Source: Desulfuromonadaceae bacterium
Lineage (GTDB): Bacteria; Desulfobacterota; Desulfuromonadia; Desulfuromonadales; Geopsychrobacteraceae
DNA: 6,614 nt
NCBI GenBank assembly: GCA_013138655.1
Contig: WTCI01000063.1
Span: 1 to 6,614 of the forward strand
Direction: 5' to 3'
A program made the position numbers and the translations under genes. Positions 1 through 5,356 of the stretch are shown here, piece by piece. Each line of letters starts with the position of its first letter. Position 1 is the stretch's first letter. Below the pieces are notes generated by a model. The model searched no databases. It worked only from the letters and a program-made list of their open reading frames with translations, and was not told the DNA's origin.

Positions 1-606
1 CTGGTTTCGGGATTGCTCAGCGCTCAGCAATGGCTGGACGGGGGGCGGGTTGATGCGGTACTGCTCGGCGTGGTCGATGAGTATTGCTCGGTTTTCGGCT
101 ATTGTTGGGAGCGCTTTCTCGGTAAACGTGACGATCTGTCGCTGACCCCGCTCGACTTTTCGCGAGTGAGCGCAATTGCCGGGGAGGGCGCTGCTTTTTT
201 CCTGTTGCAGCCGGAAGCTTCGGGCGCTGCCAAATATGGGCGTATTGACAAGGTTGAAATGGGGAATCTCTGCGGTAGTCAGCCACAATTGCTCTCAGGA
301 CAGCCATTGATTCTCGGGTGCGAAGGGCATCCTTTGAGCGGTTCTATTTATCGACAGCAGATTGCTGATGATCAACCGGTTGCCTGTTACACGCCCCTTT
401 ATGGTGCTTCGCCGGTCACTCAAGGGTTCGATCTTGCGGTTGCCGCTCTTGCGTTGCAACAGCAACAGCTTTTCCCATCAGCGGATAATGGCGGCGATTA
501 TTATTCTGGACATGTTGTTAACGAGTCACAGGGTTGTACGAAACTTGGTTGTCTGAGATTCGGTGTGAGCGGTGAATATGCCGCTATCCAATTGGAAAGG
601 AGATAG
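1..606 (+). CDS. Beta-ketoacyl synthase-like protein, 3' part (5' end outside window)
   Basis: The reading frame is open from base 1 and ends at TAG 604-606, giving 201 visible residues. Features of the thiolase-fold ketoacyl synthase family are seen: a strand-helix region resembling the family (LDGGRVDAVLLGVVDEY), then GEGAAFFLL at about visible residues 61-69, a 'PLYGASP...FDLAVAALAL' helix at about 132-152, and a C-terminal strand 'LGCLRFGVSGEYAAIQLE'. This layout fits the short KS-like group (Pfam ketoacyl-synt_2, PF13723) better than FabF, because the usual EAHGTGT and GHTxGAAG histidine motifs are not recognisable. The nucleophile Cys region would lie upstream of the window. A condensing or chain-priming role in a specialised fatty-acyl or aryl-polyene-like pathway is possible, but catalytic activity cannot be judged from this part. 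It is followed after 2 bp by the lipid A deacylase gene, so the two are probably co-transcribed. Confidence 0.72.
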   Translation: MVSGLLSAQQWLDGGRVDAVLLGVVDEYCSVFGYCWERFLGKRDDLSLTPLDFSRVSAIAGEGAAFFLLQPEASGAAKYGRIDKVEMGNLCGSQPQLLSGQPLILGCEGHPLSGSIYRQQIADDQPVACYTPLYGASPVTQGFDLAVAALALQQQQLFPSADNGGDYYSGHVVNESQGCTKLGCLRFGVSGEYAAIQLERR

Positions 607-608
607 CT

Positions 609-1181
609 GTGCGTTGCGCTGTGGTTAGATTGTCGATCATCCTGATTTTTGCTTGTGCTCTGTCCCTACCTGAAACAGCTCGCGCTTTTTCACTGAAAAA
701 TCCTGAGCAGGCCGGGGTCGCCATCAATCTTGGCTCCAGCTATGATCCGCAACCGACATTCAGGTTTGCCCAGTTGAGCCTGATGGCGCTTTACGACTAC
801 GAGCAGATTATGCCGCACCCTGCTCCCGAGCCGCTTCGCTTTAAGTTGGAAGGGAGTCTCGGTCTGGCGGATGATTCTGAGCAGCATTTGCTCGCCTCGG
901 CCAATTTTTTTGCTCTCTATTATTTGAGAAATCTGGAAAACGGTCATTTTCGTCCCTATGTTGAAGCCGGAGTTGGGGTAGCCTATGGCGATTTTCAGGT
1001 TGACGGCCAGGGCTTGCGTTTCAATTTTAATCCGCAGGCAGGGATCGGCGCCGAATGGCAGACGCAGGGGAGTCAACGCTGTTACGGCGCTTTGCGTGCC
1101 TACCATATTTCCAACGGCAATCTGCATCGGGACAATCGGGGTATTAACGCCGTTGCTTTGCAAATAGGTATTTTTTTCTAG
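609..1181 (+). CDS. PagL-like lipid A 3-O-deacylase (acyloxyacyl hydrolase family)
   Basis: This 190-residue protein has a cleavable signal peptide: basic start, hydrophobic core at residues 7-20, and likely cleavage after ARA at about residue 26. The rest alternates like a small outer-membrane beta-barrel and ends in Phe-Phe, as barrel proteins often do. The family motif HxSN is at residues 166-169 (His166, Ser168), followed by NRGIN at 176-180. PagL enzymes of this family (PF09411) remove the 3-O-linked acyl chain from lipid A in the outer membrane with a Ser-His-Glu set. Here the position 12 residues after the Ser, which I align with the catalytic Glu of Pseudomonas PagL, is Asn180. The GTG start is supported by AAAGGAG at 596-602, six bases upstream and inside the end of the previous gene. 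Its context with an acyl-condensing enzyme fits lipid remodelling. Family assignment is fairly sure; activity is inferred. Confidence 0.82.
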   Translation: MRCAVVRLSIILIFACALSLPETARAFSLKNPEQAGVAINLGSSYDPQPTFRFAQLSLMALYDYEQIMPHPAPEPLRFKLEGSLGLADDSEQHLLASANFFALYYLRNLENGHFRPYVEAGVGVAYGDFQVDGQGLRFNFNPQAGIGAEWQTQGSQRCYGALRAYHISNGNLHRDNRGINAVALQIGIFF

Positions 1182-1240
1182 AAAAGATCAGCCGTTTTTC
1201 TATCAATCGGTAGTTTGGTTACTCAGACAAGGAGGAGGAG

Positions 1241-1999
1241 ATGAAAACGCGTATAGTTGTGTTAATGGTGTTTTTGGGCTTGCTACTGTCGGGTTACGGT
1301 TTCGCTCAGCTTGATCGTAGTGCAGAGGTCAGCAAACTTATTGCTGGTCTCGAATCAGCGAGTCGCGTACAGCGGGTTAACTCTGCAAAAGTAATCTCTC
1401 GATCCGGATTGCAGGATCAGGCTTTGTACCTGAAAATTGCTGACCTGCTCAAGGCCGGTTACACCCATGAGTACGAGAAGAACCATACCGATGAAATGTC
1501 TTGGATGTGTAAGGCGTTGGCGGCATCAGGGAATCCTCAATTTCGAGAACTGCTGGATGAAATCGCTGCAAAATCACCAAGCGTGAAATTAAAACGATAT
1601 GCCAAGCAGAGCTCTGAACTGATCGATGATTATGCTCAGCGTAGTCAGATTTTGAATGCAACGGACGCCTGGGATGAGGAACTGAGTGCAGAAGAGAACA
1701 GACTTGTCAACATGCTGAAATCGGACGATATCGGGTTAAGGAGAGATGCCGCCAAAATTATCGTTCGGAATGTTGACAATGATGAAAAGGTATTTGCGGC
1801 CGTCGCATTTGCCTTGTCGGGTATGTCCAAAGATTTTCATTCCTATAGCCAGTATGTCGATACCATGTCCTGGCTGTGCAAGGCTCTGGCAGCATCTGGA
1901 GATGGCAAGTATATTGAAGCTCTTGAGCAGGTTCACGGCAATACGCAGAACCTGAAACTGCGCTCCTATGCCTCGAAAGCGCTCAACGCTCTTAGATAG
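1241..1999 (+). CDS. Secreted HEAT-like repeat protein with internal duplication
   Basis: The product has 252 residues. Residues 1-22 form a signal peptide with likely cleavage after GFA; no lipobox Cys is present, so a periplasmic protein is expected. The mature part consists of two homologous units, about residues 32-128 and 154-252. The clearest shared block is 'MSWMCKALAASG' (86-97) against 'MSWLCKALAASG' (209-220). It is preceded in both by an Asp-Ala/Ser-Ala-Lys helix and followed by 'LKLKRYA' / 'LKLRSYA' (115-121 and 238-244). The helical pattern is typical of HEAT/Armadillo-type scaffolds, which bind other proteins; no catalytic motif was found. The start is well supported by an unusually long purine tract, AAGGAGGAGGAG at 1229-1240, abutting the ATG. 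It lies 59 bp after the deacylase gene, either in the same operon or with its own promoter. The specific function is unknown. Confidence 0.85.
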   Translation: MKTRIVVLMVFLGLLLSGYGFAQLDRSAEVSKLIAGLESASRVQRVNSAKVISRSGLQDQALYLKIADLLKAGYTHEYEKNHTDEMSWMCKALAASGNPQFRELLDEIAAKSPSVKLKRYAKQSSELIDDYAQRSQILNATDAWDEELSAEENRLVNMLKSDDIGLRRDAAKIIVRNVDNDEKVFAAVAFALSGMSKDFHSYSQYVDTMSWLCKALAASGDGKYIEALEQVHGNTQNLKLRSYASKALNALR

Positions 2000-2130
2000 C
2001 TGAAGCCGGAAGATGTGCCACAGTACGCCGCCATTCTCGATTAGTGGAGAGAGATCACTTGCGCCTTTGATGAACCGGGTCGCTATGTTCTGACACCCGG
2101 TGCCCACAACCCCCTGCTCGGGGAGCCAAC
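2000..2130 (+). pseudogene. Possible gene fossil, coding-like reading after the HEAT gene
   Basis: In the same frame as the upstream gene, after its TAG stop, the sequence reads LKPEDVPQYAAILD, then TAG at 2042-2044, then WREITCAFDEPGRYVLTP and GAHNPLLGEP up to the terminator arm. The composition is protein-like (Pro/Gly/aromatic balance, few rare codons) and looks better than the other frames. There is no start codon or ribosome binding site, so it is not an active gene as it stands. It may be the 3' end of a deleted or decayed gene; I do not recognise the family. TAG also ends at least four other genes here, so amber readthrough is unlikely. It could simply be chance. Confidence 0.3.
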
Positions 2131-2175
2131 CAAAAAGGGCTTACAGTATTTCATTTCTGTAAGCCCTTTTTGGTT
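2128..2175. terminator. Bidirectional rho-independent terminator
   Basis: A perfect 19-bp inverted repeat has its left arm at 2128-2146 (AACCAAAAAGGGCTTACAG) and its right arm at 2157-2175, with a 10-base loop. Each arm carries an A5 or T5 run next to GGGC/GCCC, so transcripts from either side end the stem in a U-run. It sits between the convergent HEAT-like gene (plus) and PPOX-type gene (minus) and can end both transcription units. Confidence 0.9.
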
Positions 2176-2200
2176 TCATTGTCGGGTGACAAGATTATTA

Positions 2201-2611
2201 TCAATGCGTCGGGCGTGAAAGGTCGATCAGGCTCCTGCCGTCCAGAATATCGAAGCTGATCACTGTGCCGATCATCTTCGCTGCTCCCCGTCCAGCTTCT
2301 CGTGTGACCTCCGCCTTGATCTTTTCAAACAGCTCGCCGGATTCTTCGCAGCCGTTCATTTTCAGGTAAAGGCGCATCCCCTGAAAGTTAAGCAGACTGG
2401 TACCGGGGATCATCAATAGCAGGGTAGCGTGGGGATTCTGATATAGGTTGCTCAGGGTGCGATTGTTCCCCATACCGACGATAATTTGTTCATCGATCAG
2501 CCGCACCGAACCGAAGACGGCACAGTTCGGAAGGCCATCACCGTCGGCTGTACTTAAGGTGCCGATGACGCCCGGGGTTTCCAGAAGCGTTGCAATCTTT
2601 TTCAAATTCAT
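2201..2611 (-). CDS. PPOX-fold (pyridoxamine 5'-phosphate oxidase family) flavin-binding protein
   Basis: This is a 136-residue single-domain protein of the split-barrel FMN-binding family. The N-terminal segment 'GVIGTLSTADGDGLPNCAVFGSV' (residues 14-36) is the typical first hairpin. It is followed by 'IIVGMGNNRTLSNLYQNPHATLLLM' (43-67), where the Asn-Arg-Thr plus the helix before 'NPHATL' are the usual flavin-phosphate contact region. The C-terminal half has 'GMRLYLKM' (78-85) and a helix of charged residues. Members are small oxidoreductases or flavin/F420/heme binders; the substrate cannot be told from this sequence, and a true PdxH role is unlikely given its size and lack of the PLP-site C-terminus. 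The ATG at 2611 has only a weak GGA some 12 bases upstream. An AT-rich palindrome lies 21 bp before the start and may regulate it. The gene ends close to the bidirectional terminator. Confidence 0.82.
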   Translation of the reverse strand: MNLKKIATLLETPGVIGTLSTADGDGLPNCAVFGSVRLIDEQIIVGMGNNRTLSNLYQNPHATLLLMIPGTSLLNFQGMRLYLKMNGCEESGELFEKIKAEVTREAGRGAAKMIGTVISFDILDGRSLIDLSRPTH

Positions 2612-2632
2612 GGGTCGTAGTTTCCGTTTGTC

Positions 2633-2656
2633 CGTAAATATTTACGTTAAATATTT
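2633..2656 (-). promoter_or_regulatory. Candidate operator: palindrome plus repeated AAATATTT
   Basis: CGTAAATATTTACG at 2633-2646 is a perfect 14-bp palindrome. The core AAATATTT recurs at 2649-2656, 13 bp further. The element lies 21 bp upstream of the PPOX-type start codon in a 127-bp gap. This is the position expected for a repressor site or an AT-rich promoter core. The cognate regulator is unknown. Confidence 0.35.
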
Positions 2657-2738
2657 CCAAGGCTTACCGGCTGCTGGTTGCAGCGTTGCGCCCACTTTTC
2701 GAGGCCTCGACTATTGATCCGCTCCGGCAGTTCTCGGA

Positions 2739-2981
2739 CTAAGGGAGCTCGACCCCGCAGCTGCCATCACAATAAGGCTGATTCTCCGTTTTGCCACAGC
2801 TGCAAATGTAAACCTTCTTCCGCTCCTCGACCTCGAACTTGAAGGGCAGATTCTCACCGGCCTGATGGCTGCCGTCACAAAAGGGCAGATCCTGCGATTC
2901 TCCGCAGCTGCAGCGGTAGTAGGTTCCTGATTCCAGGGTCAGAGTAATCGGCATTCCCGCATCGGTATTCATATTGCTCAT
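2739..2981 (-). CDS. Double CDGSH iron-sulfur domain protein with altered second site
   Basis: This is an 80-residue cytoplasmic protein with two CDGSH-type motifs (PF09360 family), which bind [2Fe-2S] clusters by three Cys and one His. Site 1 is complete: Cys24, Cys26, Cys35 and His39 in 'CSCGESQDLPFCDGSH'. Site 2 reads 'CSCGKTENQPYCDGSC': Cys60, Cys62 and Cys71 are present, but the His position is Cys75, and the protein stops five residues later. Families of this kind usually keep His in both sites and end with a short basic tail. The start ATG overlaps the stop of the rarD-like gene (ATGA at 2978-2981), so translation is probably coupled; GAGGAG lies about 10 bases upstream. An electron-transfer or redox-sensing role is usual for the family; a link to the transporter is not evident. 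Confidence 0.88.
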   Translation of the reverse strand: MSNMNTDAGMPITLTLESGTYYRCSCGESQDLPFCDGSHQAGENLPFKFEVEERKKVYICSCGKTENQPYCDGSCGVELP

Positions 2982-3934
2982 CGGCTGTTTCTCCTCAATG
3001 TTTCGGGTCCGCCGGAGCGAATTTTCCAGAACGCATCCCCGGAATAAATTCCCAGTCCCGCCCAGATAAACAGAAAACTGATGAAATGTCCTTGGGAAAA
3101 GGGTTCACCGTAAAGACCGACCGCCAGAATAAAGTGCAAACTGGGGGTGATGTACTGCAGAAAGCCGATTGTCGAGAGTTGCAGGCGACGGGCGGCTCCG
3201 ACAAACAACAGCAGTGGAACGGCGGTGACCACTCCGGACAGCGGCAGCAGGATGTCCAGCCGTAACGTCCCTGCCAGAAAATTCCCCTGCTGCAGGTTCG
3301 CCAAATAGAGGATGTAACCCAGGGCAATGGGGCCCAGCAGCAGGGTTTCGACCGTCAGGCCGATCATGGCATCTACTTTGGCCAGTTTACGAAGCAGTCC
3401 ATAGAGTCCGAAAGTGGTGGCCAGAATCAAGGCGATCCAGGGGAATCGGCCGTGCTGAAATGTCAGATTCAGGACACCGAGCAAAGCGAGCAGAACGCTG
3501 AGCTGCTGCCAACGGGTCAGGCGTTCCCGCAGAAAGACAAAGCCGAGCAGCACGCTGAGCAGCGGGGTGATGAAATAACCGAGACTCGATTGCAGCACTT
3601 CACCACGTTGAACGGCATAGATAAAGACCAGCCAGTTGGTCGCAATCAGCAGGGTTGAGCCGCACAGGGTCAGCAGGGTCGAACGATCCCGCAAGGTCCC
3701 CCAGAGGTTGCCGAGTTGCTGCTTGCCGCTGACCAGGATAAAGAGAAAAACCACCGACCAGAAAATCCGGTGGCTGACAATCTCCAGCGGTGTCGCCCCG
3801 GCCAAAGCCTTGAAGAAGACCGGGAAGGAGCCCCAAGTGGTATAGGCCACCAGGCCGAAAAGGATCCCTTGGCGGGTTGTATTTGAGGGTGCGGTGCCGG
3901 TTCCGGATTTGTCCATGTGGGGAAACTGTCTCAT
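2978..3934 (-). CDS. rarD: RarD-type EamA/DMT-family inner-membrane transporter
   Basis: This is a 318-residue protein with about ten hydrophobic segments in two EamA repeats. It closely follows E. coli RarD as I recall it: 'TRQGILFGLVAYTTWG' at the first helix, 'EIVSHRIFWS' (51-60), 'NWLVFIYAV' and 'SLGYFITPLLSVLLGFVFLRERL' in the first half, then 'YGLLRKLAKVDAMIGLTVET' and 'TAVPLLLFVGAARRLQLST' followed by 'GFLQYITPSLHFILAV' in the second. RarD proteins are drug/metabolite superfamily members named for a chloramphenicol-sensitivity phenotype; the natural substrate is not established. The ATG at 3934 has no clear Shine-Dalgarno sequence; Met7 (3916) is an alternative start giving an N-terminus nearer the E. 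coli length. It overlaps the CDGSH gene by 4 bp as the first gene of a two-gene operon. Confidence 0.9.
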   Translation of the reverse strand: MRQFPHMDKSGTGTAPSNTTRQGILFGLVAYTTWGSFPVFFKALAGATPLEIVSHRIFWSVVFLFILVSGKQQLGNLWGTLRDRSTLLTLCGSTLLIATNWLVFIYAVQRGEVLQSSLGYFITPLLSVLLGFVFLRERLTRWQQLSVLLALLGVLNLTFQHGRFPWIALILATTFGLYGLLRKLAKVDAMIGLTVETLLLGPIALGYILYLANLQQGNFLAGTLRLDILLPLSGVVTAVPLLLFVGAARRLQLSTIGFLQYITPSLHFILAVGLYGEPFSQGHFISFLFIWAGLGIYSGDAFWKIRSGGPETLRRNSR

Positions 3935-4157
3935 TTTTGCTTAGCCGTCTCAAGGCTTTTTACGAAAACAGCAATGATGGCTGATAACATTCTCACCGCC
4001 CCGGGCAGACAGGCAGCTCAAATCCCGCGTGGCCATGCCGTGGTGCTCTGCGTTGGATAATTCTGGTTGTTGAATCGGGGCAGCAACTATCTTGACATAG
4101 GGATTAATCTTAGATGTTTGTCTTGACCTATCGTCGTTGAATATCTTTGAGCAGGCG
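3935..4157. other. Intergenic region without a convincing gene
   Basis: This stretch between the VIT-like gene and rarD has no supported gene. On the minus strand a weak promoter-like pair (TTGCTG, 18 bp, AATTAT; about 4050-4085) could serve rarD. A near-perfect 10-bp direct repeat, TCTTGACNTA, occurs at 4090-4099 and 4121-4130, 31 bp apart. No tRNA fold or insertion-sequence end was seen. Confidence 0.4.
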
Positions 4158-4181
4158 TGCGGCAGGGTTCCGCAAACCCTG
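4158..4181. repeat. Two interlocked, abutting inverted repeats after the VIT-like gene
   Basis: The 24 bases divide without gaps into TGCGG (4158-4162), CAGGGTT (4163-4169), CCGCA (4170-4174) and AACCCTG (4175-4181). The first pairs with the third (5 bp) and the second with the fourth (7 bp), an A-B-A'-B' order. In RNA these give two mutually exclusive hairpins or a tight pseudoknot. On the minus strand the element begins 2 bases after the TAA stop of the VIT-like gene. No U-run follows, so it is not a classic rho-independent terminator. Confidence 0.7.
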
Positions 4182-4183
4182 AA

Positions 4184-4762
4184 TTAAGAAGGTGCCAAGA
4201 GATAAATCAAACCTGACGTAACCGCTGCAATAAAAAGAGTTCGCAACCCAGCCCACAACCAATTCGTGCCGCTGGTTCGCCCCAGAAATACGCCCAGCAG
4301 GAACAAGATACCTAAGGCCAACATCAGGGCAAATTCCAATGCGTCGAACGGCAATTCTAAAGGTAGTGTCGCGGCCCATATCGGCAAAATAATAATCAAT
4401 GAAATCACCAGCGGTGAAAGGCCATTGACTGCCGCAATCAAAAAAGGAAGTAAGCGGGCGGCTTGCCCGTAAGCGGAGTCATCCAGCTTTTTGAGCATTG
4501 CCTGTTCAAGTTCTCGAAGTTCTTTTTTCTGCTCTGTGGTTTCACTGATATACGCACTGGTCAGGCCACTCATTCCGAGAGCAATGGCTGCACCGAAACA
4601 TGAGTTCATTATAGTTGGTAAATTTGCCCGATCGCTCACGTAAAAACCCATGATTATGCCAAGCATCGTAAGTGCGCCGTCAAAACCGTTAACAACGAAG
4701 TATCTCCGCCCAAGACTGTGCGAGCGAGTTATCTCCAGCAGTAATGCCAGTTGCTTAAACAT
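4184..4762 (-). CDS. VIT1/CCC1-like membrane protein (TIGR00267 type), putative divalent-metal transporter
   Basis: This is a 192-residue integral membrane protein with about five hydrophobic segments (roughly residues 24-42, 51-72, 103-130, 141-160 and 168-190). 'YFVVNGFDGALTMLGIIMGF' (21-40) matches the first helix of the VIT1/CCC1 fold, with Asp28 where these Fe2+/Mn2+ transporters carry a metal-path Asp. 'MSGLTSAYISETTEQKKELREL' (64-85) matches the second helix and its cytosolic extension, rich in Glu (74, 77, 81, 84, 86), comparable to the metal-binding arm of VIT1. Length and pattern fit the TIGR00267 family, found largely in archaea and anaerobes. Transport of Fe2+ or Mn2+ is inferred from the fold only. 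It follows the DUF211 gene by 25 bp with GAAGAG just before the ATG, so one transcript is likely. Confidence 0.8.
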   Translation of the reverse strand: MFKQLALLLEITRSHSLGRRYFVVNGFDGALTMLGIIMGFYVSDRANLPTIMNSCFGAAIALGMSGLTSAYISETTEQKKELRELEQAMLKKLDDSAYGQAARLLPFLIAAVNGLSPLVISLIIILPIWAATLPLELPFDALEFALMLALGILFLLGVFLGRTSGTNWLWAGLRTLFIAAVTSGLIYLLAPS

Positions 4763-4787
4763 GCTCTTCGCTATTGAGCTGCTTCAT

Positions 4788-5051
4788 CTAATCGGACTCA
4801 CTTTCGACTTCGACCTTGTCAATACTGTGTATCGAACCGCCCATCTCTGAAATGGCTTCGGCAATAGCTTCGTACTTCAGGTTTTCGCCGGTAATAACGA
4901 TGACAACGGTTTCCGTTTTTTCATCGACCCCCGTGACCGTCAGTTCGATCCGTGCTCCCGGCGACTTGTCCGCAATAGTGGAGCCGAAGACCAGACCGTT
5001 GGGATGATGGGGTTTTAGAACATCAAGTTCAATTCGTTTTATGGATACCAT
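4788..5051 (-). CDS. DUF211 family protein
   Basis: The product has 87 residues, the usual size of DUF211 (PF02680). The typical N-terminal 'RIELDVLKPHHPN' (6-18) is present, followed by 'GARIELTVTGVDEKTETVVIVITGENLKYEAI', and the C-terminal signature 'GGSIHSIDKVEVE' (71-83). The pattern predicts a small alpha/beta ferredoxin-like fold, which in related small proteins often binds ligands or metals and oligomerises. No signal peptide is present, so it is cytosolic. The family is mainly archaeal and has no established function that I know of. The start is supported by GGTGA about four bases upstream (minus strand). The acidic tail ESESD may contact metal or partner. Its position just before the VIT-like transporter suggests it senses or delivers the transported metal; that is inference. 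Confidence 0.85.
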   Translation of the reverse strand: MVSIKRIELDVLKPHHPNGLVFGSTIADKSPGARIELTVTGVDEKTETVVIVITGENLKYEAIAEAISEMGGSIHSIDKVEVESESD

Positions 5052-5063
5052 AGTTCACCGGCC

Positions 5064-5156
5064 TTATGCTGTTTTGGTCGATTTACTGACGAGGATTAGT
5101 CCTGAAGAAAAAGCGCCACCACCGAAGGCACGGCTACCAGCGAAGCTTCCTGACAT
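5064..5156 (-). CDS. Possible short ORF upstream of DUF211 (30 aa, Gly/Ser-rich)
   Basis: An ATG-to-TAA reading of 30 codons begins MSGSFAGSRAFGGGAF and ends KSTKTA, stopping 12 bases before the DUF211 start. Composition is Gly/Ser-rich with no known family. The nearest Shine-Dalgarno-like GGGAG is 12 bases before the ATG, farther than ideal. It could be a leader peptide, the tail of a decayed gene, or chance. It is in the same frame as the short ORF ending at 5184. Confidence 0.25.
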   Translation of the reverse strand: MSGSFAGSRAFGGGAFSSGLILVSKSTKTA

Positions 5157-5183
5157 GATAAACACTATCTCCCGTTTTTGTCT

Positions 5184-5273
5184 TTATCCCCGCAATAAAG
5201 AGTCCAGAGGATCAATTTTCGAACTATCTGCAGTTTGGAGAAAAAGGGGATGCCAAAAAAGAAAATATTGCAT
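5184..5273 (-). CDS. Possible short ORF (29 aa) with strong ribosome binding site
   Basis: AAGGAG (5282-5287, minus strand) lies 8 bases before an ATG opening 29 codons. The peptide starts MQYFLFWHPLFLQTAD, a hydrophobic aromatic beginning, and ends DSLLRG followed by TAA. It lies about 50 bases downstream of the candidate promoter at 5329-5356. Good translation signals and position suggest a leader peptide or small membrane-associated protein of the DUF211 unit; no family is recognised. It is in frame with the next short ORF, so the two might be halves of one gene broken by TAA. Confidence 0.33.
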   Translation of the reverse strand: MQYFLFWHPLFLQTADSSKIDPLDSLLRG

Positions 5274-5328
5274 TTTTCACTCTCCTTCCAGGGCATTCGC
5301 CTGATGGTCAACATGCCTAATAGTATGA

Positions 5329-5356
5329 ATTGTATCAGCATTCTGGGAGACGACAA
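5329..5356 (-). promoter_or_regulatory. Candidate sigma70-type promoter for the DUF211 unit
   Basis: On the minus strand TTGTCG (5351-5356) and TACAAT (5329-5334) are separated by 16 bp. A TG one base before the -10 (TGATACAAT) makes it an extended -10 form. Transcription would start near 5322 and run through the two short ORFs into DUF211 and the VIT-like gene. The call is by eye only. Confidence 0.42.

Noticed and set aside
690..1163. Long minus-strand ORF opposite the PagL-like gene
   Set aside because: It is a shadow of the deacylase, which has a signal peptide, family motif and ribosome binding site.
1736..2107. Minus-strand 123-codon ORF opposite the HEAT-like gene end
   Set aside because: It has no recognisable family and runs antisense to a well-supported gene; it also lacks a convincing ribosome binding site.
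2000..2218. Pyrrolysine readthrough extending the HEAT-like protein
   Set aside because: TAG is also the stop of the KS-like, PagL-like, CDGSH and DUF211 genes, and a strong terminator lies within the extension.
2699..2710. 12-bp palindrome TCGAGGCCTCGA
   Set aside because: A single short GC-rich palindrome without loop, repeats or promoter context; it could be chance.
3957..4040. Minus-strand 28-codon ORF starting MATRDLSCLS
   Set aside because: It has no ribosome binding site and no resemblance to known peptides.
4092..4116. Plus-strand TTGACA promoter
   Set aside because: No well-spaced -10 follows, and no plus-strand gene lies downstream.
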